This document shows, piece after piece, positions 53,192 through 63,169 of a stretch of DNA of 64,000 nt. The notes below the pieces were generated by a model that saw only the letters and a list, made by a program, of their open reading frames with translations, searched no databases and was not told where the DNA came from. The DNA is from an uncultured Erysipelotrichaceae bacterium (GTDB taxonomy: Bacteria; Bacillota_I; Bacilli_A; Erysipelotrichales; Erysipelotrichaceae), in NCBI GenBank assembly GCA_947385085.1, contig CANDJN010000004.1:1-64000 (forward strand). The letters are read 5' to 3'. How positions within the stretch are numbered: position 1 is the stretch's first letter; each line of letters opens with the position of its first letter. A program made the translations under genes and the position numbers.

Positions 53192-53265
53192 GAAATATTT
53201 AAGGATTCCCTAAAGAAGTAATTCATGTATTCCATTAAAATAAAACGTGATAAAGGAGGTCCTGT

Positions 53266-54024
53266 ATGAAAAAAATATTGATGAAAACGGATCGTTTAAG
53301 CAAGTCCTTCTCCAGTGGCGGGACGATGCAACACGTTTTGAAAAACATTGATTTGGAATTGTATGAAGGGGATTTTACGGTGATTATGGGAGCCAGCGGC
53401 GCAGGAAAATCGACCTTGCTATATGCGCTGTCGGGCATGGATACCCCCACTTTGGGAACGCTGATGTTTGCGGATCAGGAAATATCGGCAATGAGCCAGG
53501 ATGAGTTGGCGGTGTTTCGCCGTTCTCACTGCGGCTTTGTCTTCCAGCAGATTTATTTGATTGACTCGATGTCGGTGATGGACAATATTATGGCGGCCGG
53601 ACTTTTGCTGACCAAAAACAAAAAGGCTGTCAGCGCCAAGGCAAAGGAATTATTAGCGGCAGTGGGAATATCGAGTGCAGCACAAAAGAAGTTTCCTACG
53701 CAGCTATCGGGTGGTGAAGCACAGCGCGTCGGCATTGTGCGCGCCCTGATCAATCAGCCTGATGTGCTGTTTGCGGATGAGCCGACCGGAGCGTTGAACT
53801 CGCAAACGTCCTTGGATGTATTAAACTTGTTAACGCAGTTTCATGAACAAGGACAAAGCGTGATTATGGTCACACACGATCTTCGCTCTGCGCTGCGCGG
53901 CAATCGCATCTTGTATTTGAAAGACGGCGTGATTTTGGGTGAATGCGACTTGGGCTTTTATACGCCGCAGGATCATGAGCGCCATGAGAGACTTTCTGCC
54001 TTTTTAACGCAGATGGGGTGGTAA
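53266..54024 (+). CDS. ABC transporter ATP-binding protein (MacB/BceA type)
   Basis: This 252-residue ATPase has Walker A GASGAGKST, the LSGGEAQR signature and Walker B VLFADEPTGALN. The TGALN ending is typical of the MacB/BceA/LolD class. It is encoded two bases before its permease and after the two-component genes. The substrate is probably a peptide or antibiotic, by family only. Confidence 0.9.
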   Translation: MKKILMKTDRLSKSFSSGGTMQHVLKNIDLELYEGDFTVIMGASGAGKSTLLYALSGMDTPTLGTLMFADQEISAMSQDELAVFRRSHCGFVFQQIYLIDSMSVMDNIMAAGLLLTKNKKAVSAKAKELLAAVGISSAAQKKFPTQLSGGEAQRVGIVRALINQPDVLFADEPTGALNSQTSLDVLNLLTQFHEQGQSVIMVTHDLRSALRGNRILYLKDGVILGECDLGFYTPQDHERHERLSAFLTQMGW

Positions 54025-54025
54025 T

Positions 54026-56365
54026 ATGAAACGGTCTTTTTTGATTGCGGCTGCCCGCTTTCATCGCGCAAAGGGTCAAAACTTTACCGTAATTGTTTTA
54101 CTGCTGTTGGCCGCCTGCATGTTAAATCTGTGGCTGATGCTGGGAATGGATTATAAACAGAATTTTGATCGTATTCATGATCAGCTGAACGGAGAAGACG
54201 TATTATTGGCAGTCGATGGAAAAAGCGAAGAAATGCTGGATGATTTGACACGGATTCTGAATCATGATCAGCGTGTGGATACCTATACTACGGCCGATGC
54301 CTTGCATATGTTCGGTATATTTGATTATAACGGCGGAGAAACGAATACGGAAATGATCTTTCTGACAAAGAAGGCCGCATTATCACGTTCCATCGGTCAA
54401 ATTGAAATGATCGAAGCAAGTGAGGGCAGCGGCATTTATATGCCGGTTATCTATCGCTCGGACGATATTGCGGTGGGCAAGGAAATTACCATTACTATCG
54501 GCTCTCATCCGATGACCTATACAATCCGCGGCTTTTTCAACAGTCCGATGGCTGGATCGCATAATTGCGGGATCGTGGAAATGCTGCTGAGCGAGGATGC
54601 TTATCAAGAGCTGGAAACGCTTGGCTATGCCCCAAAGGCTACTTTATACGGAGTGCGGCTGTTTGATCATTTTGATAGTGAAAGCGTGGAAGCGATGCTG
54701 AAAAATACGATTTCTGAACAATATCCTACGATGCGCATGAGCAGTACCTCGTATGAGCTTGTCATTCAATCACGCTATATATCACAAATGATCAGCTCGG
54801 CAATTGTCAGTGCAACGGCGTTTTTCGTGCTGGTAATCGCACTGGTTGTCATTTCATCGAATATCATCAATGATATTCAGGAACATATGGATGAATTAGG
54901 CACCTTGAAAGCAATCGGCTATACGAGCCGTCAACTCATCGCTACCTTGTTCATGCAGTATGGGGGCAGTACGTGTATTGTGGCTTTAATCGGCGCAATC
55001 AGCACCTATGGCTTGTTTCCCTTGCTCAATGCGATGATGGAAGCGCAAACCGGGATTCCCTATGCCGTGCACTTTTTACCATTGCCTATGATGATAACCT
55101 TGATGGTATTGGTGGGAAGCGTTATATTGGTGGTCTGGCTGTCAGCTCGCCGAATCCGTCGTATTGAGCCAATTGTGGCGCTGCGTCAGGGCATTGCGAC
55201 GCATAATTTTAAGCGCAATTTAATCCCGCTGGATCATACCCGAGCCTCCTTAAATATGGCATTGGCATTGAAAACGACACTTTCACAAAGAAAGTACAAT
55301 GTGACAATTGCGATTACGATGCTGGCGCTATCACTGGTGGTGGTATTCTCCGGCATGATGTGGCGAAACATCATATCTGATACTCAGCCCTTTATCAAGC
55401 TGATTGCCGGTGAATCGGCGGATAGCTGTATTAATGTCAATATTTCTTCGGAGGAAGAATTTTATCAAGATATGAGTAAGGATCCTCGGGTGGAAAAAAT
55501 ATATTTATATCATACAGCTGATGTACGCCATACGGACAAGGTAACTTTGATGGCAACGCTCGGTGATGATTTTTCCAAGGTGAATAATCCGGATGTGATT
55601 ATCGAAGGACGCTTTCCGCAATTTGATAATGAGATTGCGATTGCCGTAAAATATGCCAAGGAAACAGGATTGAAAGTCGGCAATGAGATTACGATTACGA
55701 TAAACGGCAAACAAGCGACCTATATTATAACGGGCTTGACCCAACTCAGTAATAATCTGGGCAAGGATTGCTTAATGACTCGTTCCGGATATGAAAAATT
55801 GGGCAAATTGACGAATCTGAGCTATTATCTCAATATCCGTGATGATACGGATGTGGACGCTTTTCATGAAGAGCTTAAGGAGCATTACGGCACGCAAATC
55901 AACGGGGCGCTTAATATCGATTCGGTAATAAGCAGTTCAACGAAGATTTATGTTTCTTTGATGACGATGATTGTCATCGTCATACTGGTGCTGAGCAGTT
56001 TGATTATTACCTTTGTATTGTATCTGTTAGTGCGCACGATGTTAAATCGTCAAAAACGTACCTATGGCATTATGAAGGCACTTGGCTATACGAGCAGGCA
56101 GCTGATCTTTCAAAATGCGATGACGCTGATGCCTTCGCTGATTCTTTCCACCATCATCGGTGTTAGTATATGCTGCGTGATCATCAATCCGCTGACTTCC
56201 CTGTTTCTCAGCGGTATCGGTATCGTAAAATGCAAATTCATTGTGCCAATCGGTTTTATCAGCGTTACCGCGGTTTTCCTTGTGCTGTTCGCGTTTATCA
56301 TCGCCTGTCTGTTGTCAAGGAAAATTACTAAAATTGCGCCGCGCTCTATGCTCAATCAGGAATAG
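54026..56365 (+). CDS. ABC transporter permease with two FtsX-like domains
   Basis: This 779-residue membrane protein has an N-terminal helix, a large external region (about 45-250), three helices in a FtsX-like core (about 255-390), then a repeat of this layout in the C-terminal half. The motif DELGTLKAIGYTSRQL recurs as YGIMKALGYTSRQL. This duplicated architecture matches BceB/YknZ-like exporters. It pairs with the ATPase just upstream. Confidence 0.9.
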   Translation: MKRSFLIAAARFHRAKGQNFTVIVLLLLAACMLNLWLMLGMDYKQNFDRIHDQLNGEDVLLAVDGKSEEMLDDLTRILNHDQRVDTYTTADALHMFGIFDYNGGETNTEMIFLTKKAALSRSIGQIEMIEASEGSGIYMPVIYRSDDIAVGKEITITIGSHPMTYTIRGFFNSPMAGSHNCGIVEMLLSEDAYQELETLGYAPKATLYGVRLFDHFDSESVEAMLKNTISEQYPTMRMSSTSYELVIQSRYISQMISSAIVSATAFFVLVIALVVISSNIINDIQEHMDELGTLKAIGYTSRQLIATLFMQYGGSTCIVALIGAISTYGLFPLLNAMMEAQTGIPYAVHFLPLPMMITLMVLVGSVILVVWLSARRIRRIEPIVALRQGIATHNFKRNLIPLDHTRASLNMALALKTTLSQRKYNVTIAITMLALSLVVVFSGMMWRNIISDTQPFIKLIAGESADSCINVNISSEEEFYQDMSKDPRVEKIYLYHTADVRHTDKVTLMATLGDDFSKVNNPDVIIEGRFPQFDNEIAIAVKYAKETGLKVGNEITITINGKQATYIITGLTQLSNNLGKDCLMTRSGYEKLGKLTNLSYYLNIRDDTDVDAFHEELKEHYGTQINGALNIDSVISSSTKIYVSLMTMIVIVILVLSSLIITFVLYLLVRTMLNRQKRTYGIMKALGYTSRQLIFQNAMTLMPSLILSTIIGVSICCVIINPLTSLFLSGIGIVKCKFIVPIGFISVTAVFLVLFAFIIACLLSRKITKIAPRSMLNQE

Positions 56366-56430
56366 GCTGCATCATGATAAATGAAAGCAGATTAGACATT
56401 GAATTAAAAAGCAGATTTCTGTTTCATAAG

Positions 56431-56464
56431 GATTGATTTCAGATCATGAGATCAATTCTTTTTT
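56431..56464 (+). terminator. Terminator after the transporter operon
   Basis: GATTGAT and ATCAATT pair across a 13-base loop and are followed by C and T residues. The stem is short. The rest of 56366-56653 has no gene. Confidence 0.5.
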
Positions 56465-56653
56465 CATAGTGCTCGAGGAGAAATGCACATAGCAGTTTCT
56501 GATGTGATGAATTTATGAATTCGGAATAAAAGCGCTGGATAAAAACACTGCGTTATGAATAAAAATGACGTTAAAAAGGGGCGCAAACAGACATTATTAT
56601 TGTTTTGAAGGGCGATTCATGGTATGATGATGAATAGAAAAGAGGTAGTGCGA

Positions 56654-57250
56654 ATGAATTTAAAAATAGAAAATTGGAAGCTGATTGCGCTTTCAGCGTT
56701 TTACTTTATTTTTGCGATCATATCCTATAGTGTACCAGCCAATGAGTTTTTGAGTTTCTTTCGCATTGCCGGTTTGGTGATTGCGGTAGCCGGCGCCTTG
56801 CAGATATTGATCTATTTTTTAAAAAAGGATTATATGAAACCGCAGGATTTTTCTTTTTCATTGGGACTGTTATTGATTTTTGCCGGTTTGGTTGTCAGCG
56901 CCAAGGCGGATTTTATCGTATTGAACTATCGCCCTGTCATTGCGGTTGCGGTTGTGTTAGACAGCATATTGCGCTTACAGTACAGTATGAATTTACTGCG
57001 GGTGAATGATTCCCAGTGGAAACTGAATATGATCATGGCGTTATTGCCGGCCATCTTTGGAGTGATTGTCGTTTTAGTCGATCTTGGAGGCATGATGGAA
57101 AACGGTTTCAGCTTTCTGTTGATTCTTGATGGAATTGCCAATATTTATACGGTATTGTATTACAAGCGTTTCATTCGCCGCAGTGAAAAGCAGTTTCATG
57201 AAACGGGTGCTATGAATGATGACCATGATATTGTCGTGAGGGATCGTTAA
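56654..57250 (+). CDS. DUF308/HdeD-like membrane protein
   Basis: This is a 198-residue protein with about six hydrophobic helices, as in the DUF308 family. ATG 56654 has GAGGT upstream; an earlier ATG at 56624 lacks one. It ends in a hydrophilic tail rich in Asp and His. The acyltransferase gene is 75 bases downstream. Function unknown; HdeD in E. coli relates to acid stress, which need not apply here. Confidence 0.72.
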   Translation: MNLKIENWKLIALSAFYFIFAIISYSVPANEFLSFFRIAGLVIAVAGALQILIYFLKKDYMKPQDFSFSLGLLLIFAGLVVSAKADFIVLNYRPVIAVAVVLDSILRLQYSMNLLRVNDSQWKLNMIMALLPAIFGVIVVLVDLGGMMENGFSFLLILDGIANIYTVLYYKRFIRRSEKQFHETGAMNDDHDIVVRDR

Positions 57251-57325
57251 GCTTAATGACAGGTCGTATTTTATCATTAAGCGTTTGATTAAAATACGTG
57301 TGAAAGGATAGAAGGAGAGGGAAGT

Positions 57326-58150
57326 ATGAGTAGGACAAAGAATGAGGATGGGTTGATTCGAAGGGATTCGTTTACTCGTTTGTGGAAACGCAACACAGCG
57401 GCTTATCGTCAATACCGCTTCCACCGCAGCTTTGTTAGTGAATTTGATCGGCGAAACCGTTATCTAAAGGGATTGATTCACGCTAAGGGTTGGTTTCAAA
57501 TTCAACAGCCGTTTTATTGCCGCTATGGCAGTCACATCAGCGTTGGCCGTAATTTCACATGCGGGCATGGGGCAATTTTTGAGGATGAAGGATTGATTAC
57601 AATCGGTGATCATGTGGAGATGGGAAACGCAGTTCGTTTGATTACAACGCGCTTGCTCAAGGATCCCCAGCTGCGTCAGAAGCATCGAGAAAGCATCGCA
57701 AATATTGTGGTTGAGGATCATGTATGGATCGGCAATGACGTAACGATTTTGCCCGGTGTGACGATTGGCGCTTATGCGATCGTTCACGATGGCAGTGTTG
57801 TCAGTGACGATGTAGAGCGCGGTGGGGTAGTTGCCGGTAATCCGGCCGCAAGTCGTGAGGCGGAAAGTGAATTGTTAAAGGCTTTGATTGCCGATGCCGA
57901 CGATGAAACAAAGCCCGGTTTCTGGAATAAAACCATGTCACGTCTGGATATGGAAAAGGTGGATCGGGCCATCCAATGGACAGCCTTTGCGATCGGCGCT
58001 TATTATGCTTGGCATACGGCAAGTGATCTAATAAAAAAGAAGGCGCTGATTGAGGAAAAAAAGAATAAGGTTGAAAAGCTGTTGCCGATGTTTAAAAAGG
58101 CATTAAAAAAACCAAAACGTCATGTTTATTTACTGACGGGAAAGCGTTGA
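57326..58150 (+). CDS. Hexapeptide-repeat acyltransferase with C-terminal extension
   Basis: This is a 274-residue protein. Residues about 55-185 form a left-handed beta helix, seen as repeats such as ISVGRNFTCGHGAIFEDEG and VWIGNDVTILPGVTIGAYAIV. The GGVVAGNPA loop is typical of sugar O-acetyltransferases. The last 80 residues form a hydrophobic patch and a strongly basic tail not usual for MAA/NodL-type enzymes, suggesting membrane association. The substrate is unknown. The malic enzyme gene starts 10 bases later. Confidence 0.82.
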   Translation: MSRTKNEDGLIRRDSFTRLWKRNTAAYRQYRFHRSFVSEFDRRNRYLKGLIHAKGWFQIQQPFYCRYGSHISVGRNFTCGHGAIFEDEGLITIGDHVEMGNAVRLITTRLLKDPQLRQKHRESIANIVVEDHVWIGNDVTILPGVTIGAYAIVHDGSVVSDDVERGGVVAGNPAASREAESELLKALIADADDETKPGFWNKTMSRLDMEKVDRAIQWTAFAIGAYYAWHTASDLIKKKALIEEKKNKVEKLLPMFKKALKKPKRHVYLLTGKR

Positions 58151-58160
58151 GGAAATTACA

Positions 58161-59342
58161 ATGGATTATGCAAAAGAATCACTGCGTTTACATCGTGAAT
58201 GGAAGGGCAAGCTGTCAAGCAAAGTTAAAATGAAAATAGAAACCCGTGATGATCTCTCACTGGCATATACACCCGGTGTGGCTCAACCCTGCCTGGAAAT
58301 TCAAAGGGATCCCAAGCAGTCTTATGAGCTAACCGGACGGGGAAACTGCGTTGCGGTTGTGACCGATGGTACAGCGGTATTAGGATTGGGAGATATTGGT
58401 CCGGAAGCGGGAATGCCGGTTATGGAAGGAAAATGTGTGTTATTTAAGGAATTCGGTGACATTGATGCAATTCCTTTGTGTATTCGCAGTAAGAACAGCG
58501 ATGAAATCGTAAACATCATTGCGGCGTTGGCAGGCAGCTTTGGCGGTATAAACTTAGAGGATATTGCGGCACCGCGCTGCTTTGAAATTGAAACGAAGCT
58601 GAAAGAGCGCTGTGATATTCCGGTATTTCATGATGATCAGCATGGGACGGCGATCGTTGTCGCGGCAGCCTTGATCAATGCGGTAAAGGTAAGCGGCAAG
58701 AAAATGGGTGAATTGAAAATCGTCATTAACGGCGCCGGTTCTGCGGGTATCGCGATTGCCCAATTATTGGCGCGGATGGAATTTGGCAATATCGTGTTAT
58801 GCGATCGTTTTGGCATATTGGACGAGAATGATGCACGGCTAAATGAAGCGCAACGGGATATGGCAAAAGCGACAAATGCGCAAAAGGAACGGGGAACTTT
58901 GCGAGATGCGCTGCGACAGGCAGATGTATTTATCGGCGTATCAGCCCCGAATGTAGTGGACAAAGGTATGGTCGCATCCATGGCAGATCATGCGATCGTA
59001 TTCCCGATGGCCAATCCAACGCCGGAGATTATGCCGGAGGATGCCAAGCAAGCCGGCGCTTATATCGTCGGAACGGGAAGAAGCGATTATCCCAATCAAA
59101 TTAATAACGTCCTTGCGTTTCCGGGAATTTTCCGCGGCGCACTGGATGTTCGTGCATCCGATATTAATGAAGCGATGGAGGTTGCGGCAGCGAAGGCATT
59201 GGCATCGCTAGTCAGCGATGAAGAACGCAGTGTCGACTACATCATTCCCAGCGCACTCAATCGTGATGTCGCGAAGGTCATTGCCAAGGCAGTAGGAGAA
59301 GCAGCGATCGCGACTGGCGTTGCGCGTATTCAATCATCTTGA
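58161..59342 (+). CDS. NAD(P)-dependent malic enzyme
   Basis: This 393-residue enzyme decarboxylates malate to pyruvate. LAYTPGVAQPC, VVTDGTAVLGLGDIGP, EGKCVLFKEFGDIDA and PVFHDDQHGTA carry the active-site Tyr, Lys and metal ligands. The cofactor fold has NGAGSAGIAIA. This is the short bacterial form without the phosphotransacetylase domain. A terminator follows the stop. Cofactor choice is not certain. Confidence 0.94.
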   Translation: MDYAKESLRLHREWKGKLSSKVKMKIETRDDLSLAYTPGVAQPCLEIQRDPKQSYELTGRGNCVAVVTDGTAVLGLGDIGPEAGMPVMEGKCVLFKEFGDIDAIPLCIRSKNSDEIVNIIAALAGSFGGINLEDIAAPRCFEIETKLKERCDIPVFHDDQHGTAIVVAAALINAVKVSGKKMGELKIVINGAGSAGIAIAQLLARMEFGNIVLCDRFGILDENDARLNEAQRDMAKATNAQKERGTLRDALRQADVFIGVSAPNVVDKGMVASMADHAIVFPMANPTPEIMPEDAKQAGAYIVGTGRSDYPNQINNVLAFPGIFRGALDVRASDINEAMEVAAAKALASLVSDEERSVDYIIPSALNRDVAKVIAKAVGEAAIATGVARIQSS

Positions 59343-59343
59343 G

Positions 59344-59364
59344 CCGATCGAAACGATCGGTTTT
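59344..59364 (+). terminator. Intrinsic terminator
   Basis: A perfect seven-pair stem CCGATCG/CGATCGG with loop AAA is followed by four T residues. 59365-59794 has no convincing gene, only a TGGTATAAT extended -10 at 59649-59657 that may drive the next gene. Confidence 0.75.
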
Positions 59365-59794
59365 CTTATGCCAATGCGGAAAGACCAATGGGGTTCTTTT
59401 CGGATCGGCGGTTTTATAATTGATATAATTCTGCCGCTGTGTAATCATCCGTCAATTCACTATAGCATAAAAAAGATCAAAATTGAGGAAACGGATGAAG
59501 CAAACCTAATTCATATTGATCGGATAAATTTATCTCCAATGAAACTACAGCACTATTCTGTCTGCCCGCCTGTTAGTGGCGCATCATCAATAACAACACA
59601 GCAGGTGCAATGTTTTTATCCAAACTGAGAGTAGATTTTCTTCTGTTCTGGTATAATATACATAAATATTATTGCACTGACCGGCACATGATTCATGGGG
59701 ACTGCAAGCCAGCCTTTATGATACATATTATCCAAACTGTGCGGTAATAATATAGAAAAGTATTAAGAATGTCGTTGAAAGAGAGGAAATTGGT

Positions 59795-60814
59795 ATGTGG
59801 CAGATTCCATTTTTTGCTTTTATCGGTGCTTTGTGCATATTTGCAGGGATTATGTTCTGGGAATCCAGGACTCTTTGGAGTGGGGTTTCATTCTTTTGGA
59901 TGATGGCATCCCTCGCTATTTTACTCTTGTTTATCATAGGGCAATACTCAGAATGGCTGTTCAGAAGTAATGTGATAACCGGAATTTTTGTTTTTGTATT
60001 TCTTGTTGTGGCTATCTTTATGCTCGCATTTCCACTCATTGCCATCATCACATTTTTTATCGAAGGGATTAAAATAATCCGCCATGAAGGACTGCGGCCG
60101 GCTAATTTGCTTTCCATGCTATTTTCAATTTTATTATGTTCCTATGTAGTCATCTGGCCCATGATGGGGGGACTGGGAAAGGGCACGTTCAGTACGGTGC
60201 TTTATGTGATCATCAGTTTTTCAGCATTATATATGTTGGCATTGCTGGTGATATATGCTTTCTCTGCCATCCTTAATCTCATTCATCTGAGAAAGCGCAG
60301 GAATGCGGATTATATTGTTGTGCTCGGGTGCGGTGTGATGGGGGATCGGGTAACACCGTTGCTGGCAGCCCGTATTGATAAAGGAATTGAATTGCTGAAA
60401 TACAATCCAAATGCTGTGCTAATTATGTCCGGGGGACAGGGCCCGGGAGAAGATGCTTCTGAAAGCGAGGTTATGGCTGACTATGCAATGCAAAAAGGCG
60501 TAGATGCCACCAAAATCATATTGGAACGGAAATCTGTATCAACAGAAGAAAACCTGCTGTTTTCCAGGGAACTGATGGAAAAAGAGAATCCACGCATTGT
60601 CCTTGTCACAACCGCCTATCATGTATTCAGGGCATTGATCATTGCAAAACAGCAAAAGATAAGGTGTGTGGGATTTGGAGCAAAAACCAAGTGGTATTTT
60701 ACGCTGAATGCCCTGATCCGCGAATTTGCAGGGTATTTGCGCTTAAGTTGGAAAATTCACGCCCTTATACTTGGCATTGCGGCAGCGATCACTGCGATAG
60801 TGATAATGATATAA
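59795..60814 (+). CDS. YdcF/ElyC-family membrane protein (DUF218)
   Basis: This is a 339-residue protein with five to six N-terminal transmembrane helices, then a DUF218 domain at about residues 170-310. Markers are VVLGCGVMGDRVTPLLAARID, MSGGQGPGEDASESEVM, and TTAYHVFRA. ElyC of E. coli affects envelope polymer synthesis, and the family is thought to act near lipid-linked intermediates. A final short helix follows the domain. The start has a GAGAGG site. Confidence 0.88.
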   Translation: MWQIPFFAFIGALCIFAGIMFWESRTLWSGVSFFWMMASLAILLLFIIGQYSEWLFRSNVITGIFVFVFLVVAIFMLAFPLIAIITFFIEGIKIIRHEGLRPANLLSMLFSILLCSYVVIWPMMGGLGKGTFSTVLYVIISFSALYMLALLVIYAFSAILNLIHLRKRRNADYIVVLGCGVMGDRVTPLLAARIDKGIELLKYNPNAVLIMSGGQGPGEDASESEVMADYAMQKGVDATKIILERKSVSTEENLLFSRELMEKENPRIVLVTTAYHVFRALIIAKQQKIRCVGFGAKTKWYFTLNALIREFAGYLRLSWKIHALILGIAAAITAIVIMI

Positions 60815-61000
60815 TCATTTGAACTGTTTAATGAATGGCGCCGGCCGCTGATCAGCCGTGATTTTGATGCAGATAACGCTGGTGACGGTGAGATGTTATC
60901 CTCATCAAATAGATGGAAATCATCAGAGTCATCATCCAAGAGAAATAAAGCGAACCTCCTTTGTTTTATCGGTAAAGAGTGTAGAGAAAGGATAGAGTGT

Positions 61001-61363
61001 ATGGAAGATGCCATACTGATATTGGAAAAGAAGCTTTTTCAGCTTCCCTATATGAATGATCGCAGCTGGTTAGACGGAGTCATTCATGATCATTTTCGAG
61101 AATGTGGAAAATCTGGAAAGATTTATGATAAAAAGACTGTCATTGCATTCTTAACGGACTGTGTAGAAGATCGTGAAATTGTTATTTATAACTATGAGTG
61201 TACGTCAATCGATATCAACACATACTTAATTCACTACATCACAAAGGAGCATAAGCAGCTGTACTATCGTACCTCACTATGGGTTATGCAGGATTGCTTA
61301 AAGCTCTTGTTTCATCAAGCATCGTTAATAACAAAAGCAGATCTGCCATTAACAATTTTCTGA
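61001..61363 (+). CDS. NTF2-like (DUF4440-type) small protein
   Basis: This 120-residue protein from ATG 61001 matches the small SnoaL/DUF4440-like fold: a helical start (EDAILILEKKLF), then strands with NYECTSIDINTYLIHYITKE, YYRTSLWV and LKLLFHQASLI. The fold is used for small ligand binding or as enzymes; no function is assigned. Upstream to 60815 no gene is seen. Confidence 0.7.
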   Translation: MEDAILILEKKLFQLPYMNDRSWLDGVIHDHFRECGKSGKIYDKKTVIAFLTDCVEDREIVIYNYECTSIDINTYLIHYITKEHKQLYYRTSLWVMQDCLKLLFHQASLITKADLPLTIF

Positions 61364-61511
61364 TCAGTTTGTATATGATTAAAGCGACAATTGTTAGATG
61401 TGTCATGAAACAGGGTTATTTGTTTCCTTATCACGAGATGGCCATCGCTCATATTCGTACTGTGATGTGTTTGTGGTATAATAAGATCATGGTATAACCG
61501 AGGTGATGCAC

Positions 61512-62174
61512 TTGAAAAAGATATTAATCGTGGAAGATGATATGAGTATACATCAGTTCATCGAAGAGCTGTTAAAGCAAAATCATTATTTAACTTATCA
61601 TGCCTATTCCGGTAGTGAAGCGATGCTGCTGCTGAAAAACGCAAAGTATGACTGTATCCTATTGGATTTAATGTTGCCTGCCATCCATGGTGAAGAAATT
61701 ATCAAGGAAGTCAAGGATATACCCATTATCGTATTGAGCGCGAAGTCCGGCTCTGAGGACAAAGTAAATTGTCTGTTATCTGGCGCGAGTGATTATATGA
61801 CCAAGCCTTTTGATGCGAATGAGCTATTGGCAAGAATTGAAGTGCAGTTAAGAAAGCGCAGTCTTCATGATAAAGCGGATACATTGAAATATAAGGACTT
61901 GGAATTGCTTAACGACCATCGCACGTTGCTTGTGAATCATAAGAAAATCAGTTTGACGAAAACGGAATATGCGATTTGTAAGCAGTTGATGGCAAATCCC
62001 AAACAAGTCATAACCAAAAATAAATTGTTGGATTGTATTTCAATGGATACTGAGGATTGTGATGAAAATTCCTTAAAGGTACATATCAGCCATATTCGTA
62101 AAAAAATGAAAAGGGTAAGTGAGGAAGCGTATATTGAATCCGTATGGGGAATCGGTTTTAAAATGAAGGACTAA
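61512..62174 (+). CDS. OmpR-family response regulator of a transporter locus
   Basis: This 220-residue regulator has receiver Asp52 (ILLDLMLP), TKPFD at the Lys site and a winged helix (ITKNKLLDCISMD...VHISHIRKKM). The start is probably TTG 61512, seven bases after GAGGTG; GTG 61503 and ATG 61506 overlap the ribosome binding site. It precedes a lantibiotic-type ABC transporter with three regularly spaced repeats at its promoter. No kinase gene lies between, so it is probably beyond the window. Confidence 0.87.
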   Translation: MKKILIVEDDMSIHQFIEELLKQNHYLTYHAYSGSEAMLLLKNAKYDCILLDLMLPAIHGEEIIKEVKDIPIIVLSAKSGSEDKVNCLLSGASDYMTKPFDANELLARIEVQLRKRSLHDKADTLKYKDLELLNDHRTLLVNHKKISLTKTEYAICKQLMANPKQVITKNKLLDCISMDTEDCDENSLKVHISHIRKKMKRVSEEAYIESVWGIGFKMKD

Positions 62175-62188
62175 AATCTTTACGAAAT

Positions 62189-62233
62189 CTTAACTTATTC
62201 TTAACCGTTTTCTTAACCTTTTTCTTTTATACT
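62189..62233 (+). promoter_or_regulatory. Tandem CTTAAC repeats with -10 element
   Basis: CTTAAC occurs at 62189, 62200 and 62212, that is 11 and 12 bases apart. A TATACT follows at 62228-62233 with no good -35. This is the layout of an OmpR-type activator site replacing the -35. Confidence 0.6.
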
Positions 62234-62254
62234 GGTTGAGAAAGGAGCAATATT

Positions 62255-63169
62255 ATGGAAATGGTATTGGAAATTAAGGATTTAGAAAAGCAGTATAAGA
62301 ATTTTAAAGCCTTAAATCATTTGAATCTTCATATTGAAAAAGGGGCGATCTATGGACTGATCGGAAAAAACGGAGCCGGCAAAACGACGCTGATCCGTAT
62401 TCTTTGCGGTCTGCAGAAGCCAAACAGCGGTGCTTATAAAATATATGGGGTCGCTCATGACTGCGCTTTGATGAGCAGTGTCAGAAAAAGAATGGGAGCG
62501 ATTATCGAAACTCCGGCAATTTATGGAGAGATGAGTGCTAAGGATAATCTCATCGTGCAGTATCAAATCGTGGGAAATCCGAGTTTGGATGGTATCGATG
62601 AGTTGTTAAAGCTGGTAGGTTTAGCGAATACGGGAAAGAAAAAGGCAAAGGACTTTTCGTTAGGGATGAGGCAAAGACTGGCAATTGCGCTGGCACTTGC
62701 CGGCAACCCGGACTTTTTAATTTTGGATGAGCCGATTAACGGTCTTGATCCTCAGGGCATTATTGAAATGAGAGAGCTGATTTTAAAGCTGAATCAAGAG
62801 CGCGGCATGACGGTTTTGATCAGCAGCCATTATTTGGATGAATTGGCAAAAATAGCGACACACTACGGATTTTTGGATAACGGAACTATGATCAAGGAAA
62901 TAAGCAGCGACAAGCTGATGAAAAAGCTGGAACATAAAATATCTTTAAAGACTTCTGATCTGCCGTCATTGACCGCCTATTTTGAAGAGCATAAAATTGA
63001 TTATGAGGTCATGGATGATCAAAGTGTCAATGTGTATGGAAAGCATAGCCTTGCTCAGTTTATGAATGAGCTTTCCCATCATCATTTCATCATTGATGAA
63101 ATCCATGAACAAAAGGAATCACTGGAGAATTATTATATGAATTTGATGGGAGGATCTGAACATGATTAA
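62255..63169 (+). CDS. Lantibiotic-immunity-type ABC transporter ATP-binding protein
   Basis: This 304-residue ATPase has Walker A GKNGAGKTT, signature SLGMRQRL and Walker B FLILDEPINGLDPQG. The region RMGAIIETPAIYGEMSAKDNL is typical of the BcrA/MutF/NukF-type immunity transporters. AAAGGAG precedes the ATG. Its end overlaps the permease start by eight bases. It probably exports or expels peptide antibiotics. Confidence 0.9.
   Translation: MEMVLEIKDLEKQYKNFKALNHLNLHIEKGAIYGLIGKNGAGKTTLIRILCGLQKPNSGAYKIYGVAHDCALMSSVRKRMGAIIETPAIYGEMSAKDNLIVQYQIVGNPSLDGIDELLKLVGLANTGKKKAKDFSLGMRQRLAIALALAGNPDFLILDEPINGLDPQGIIEMRELILKLNQERGMTVLISSHYLDELAKIATHYGFLDNGTMIKEISSDKLMKKLEHKISLKTSDLPSLTAYFEEHKIDYEVMDDQSVNVYGKHSLAQFMNELSHHHFIIDEIHEQKESLENYYMNLMGGSEHD

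Noticed and set aside
59320..59628. 102-codon frame after the malic enzyme
   Set aside because: It starts inside the malic enzyme gene and reads through its terminator; composition is not coding-like.
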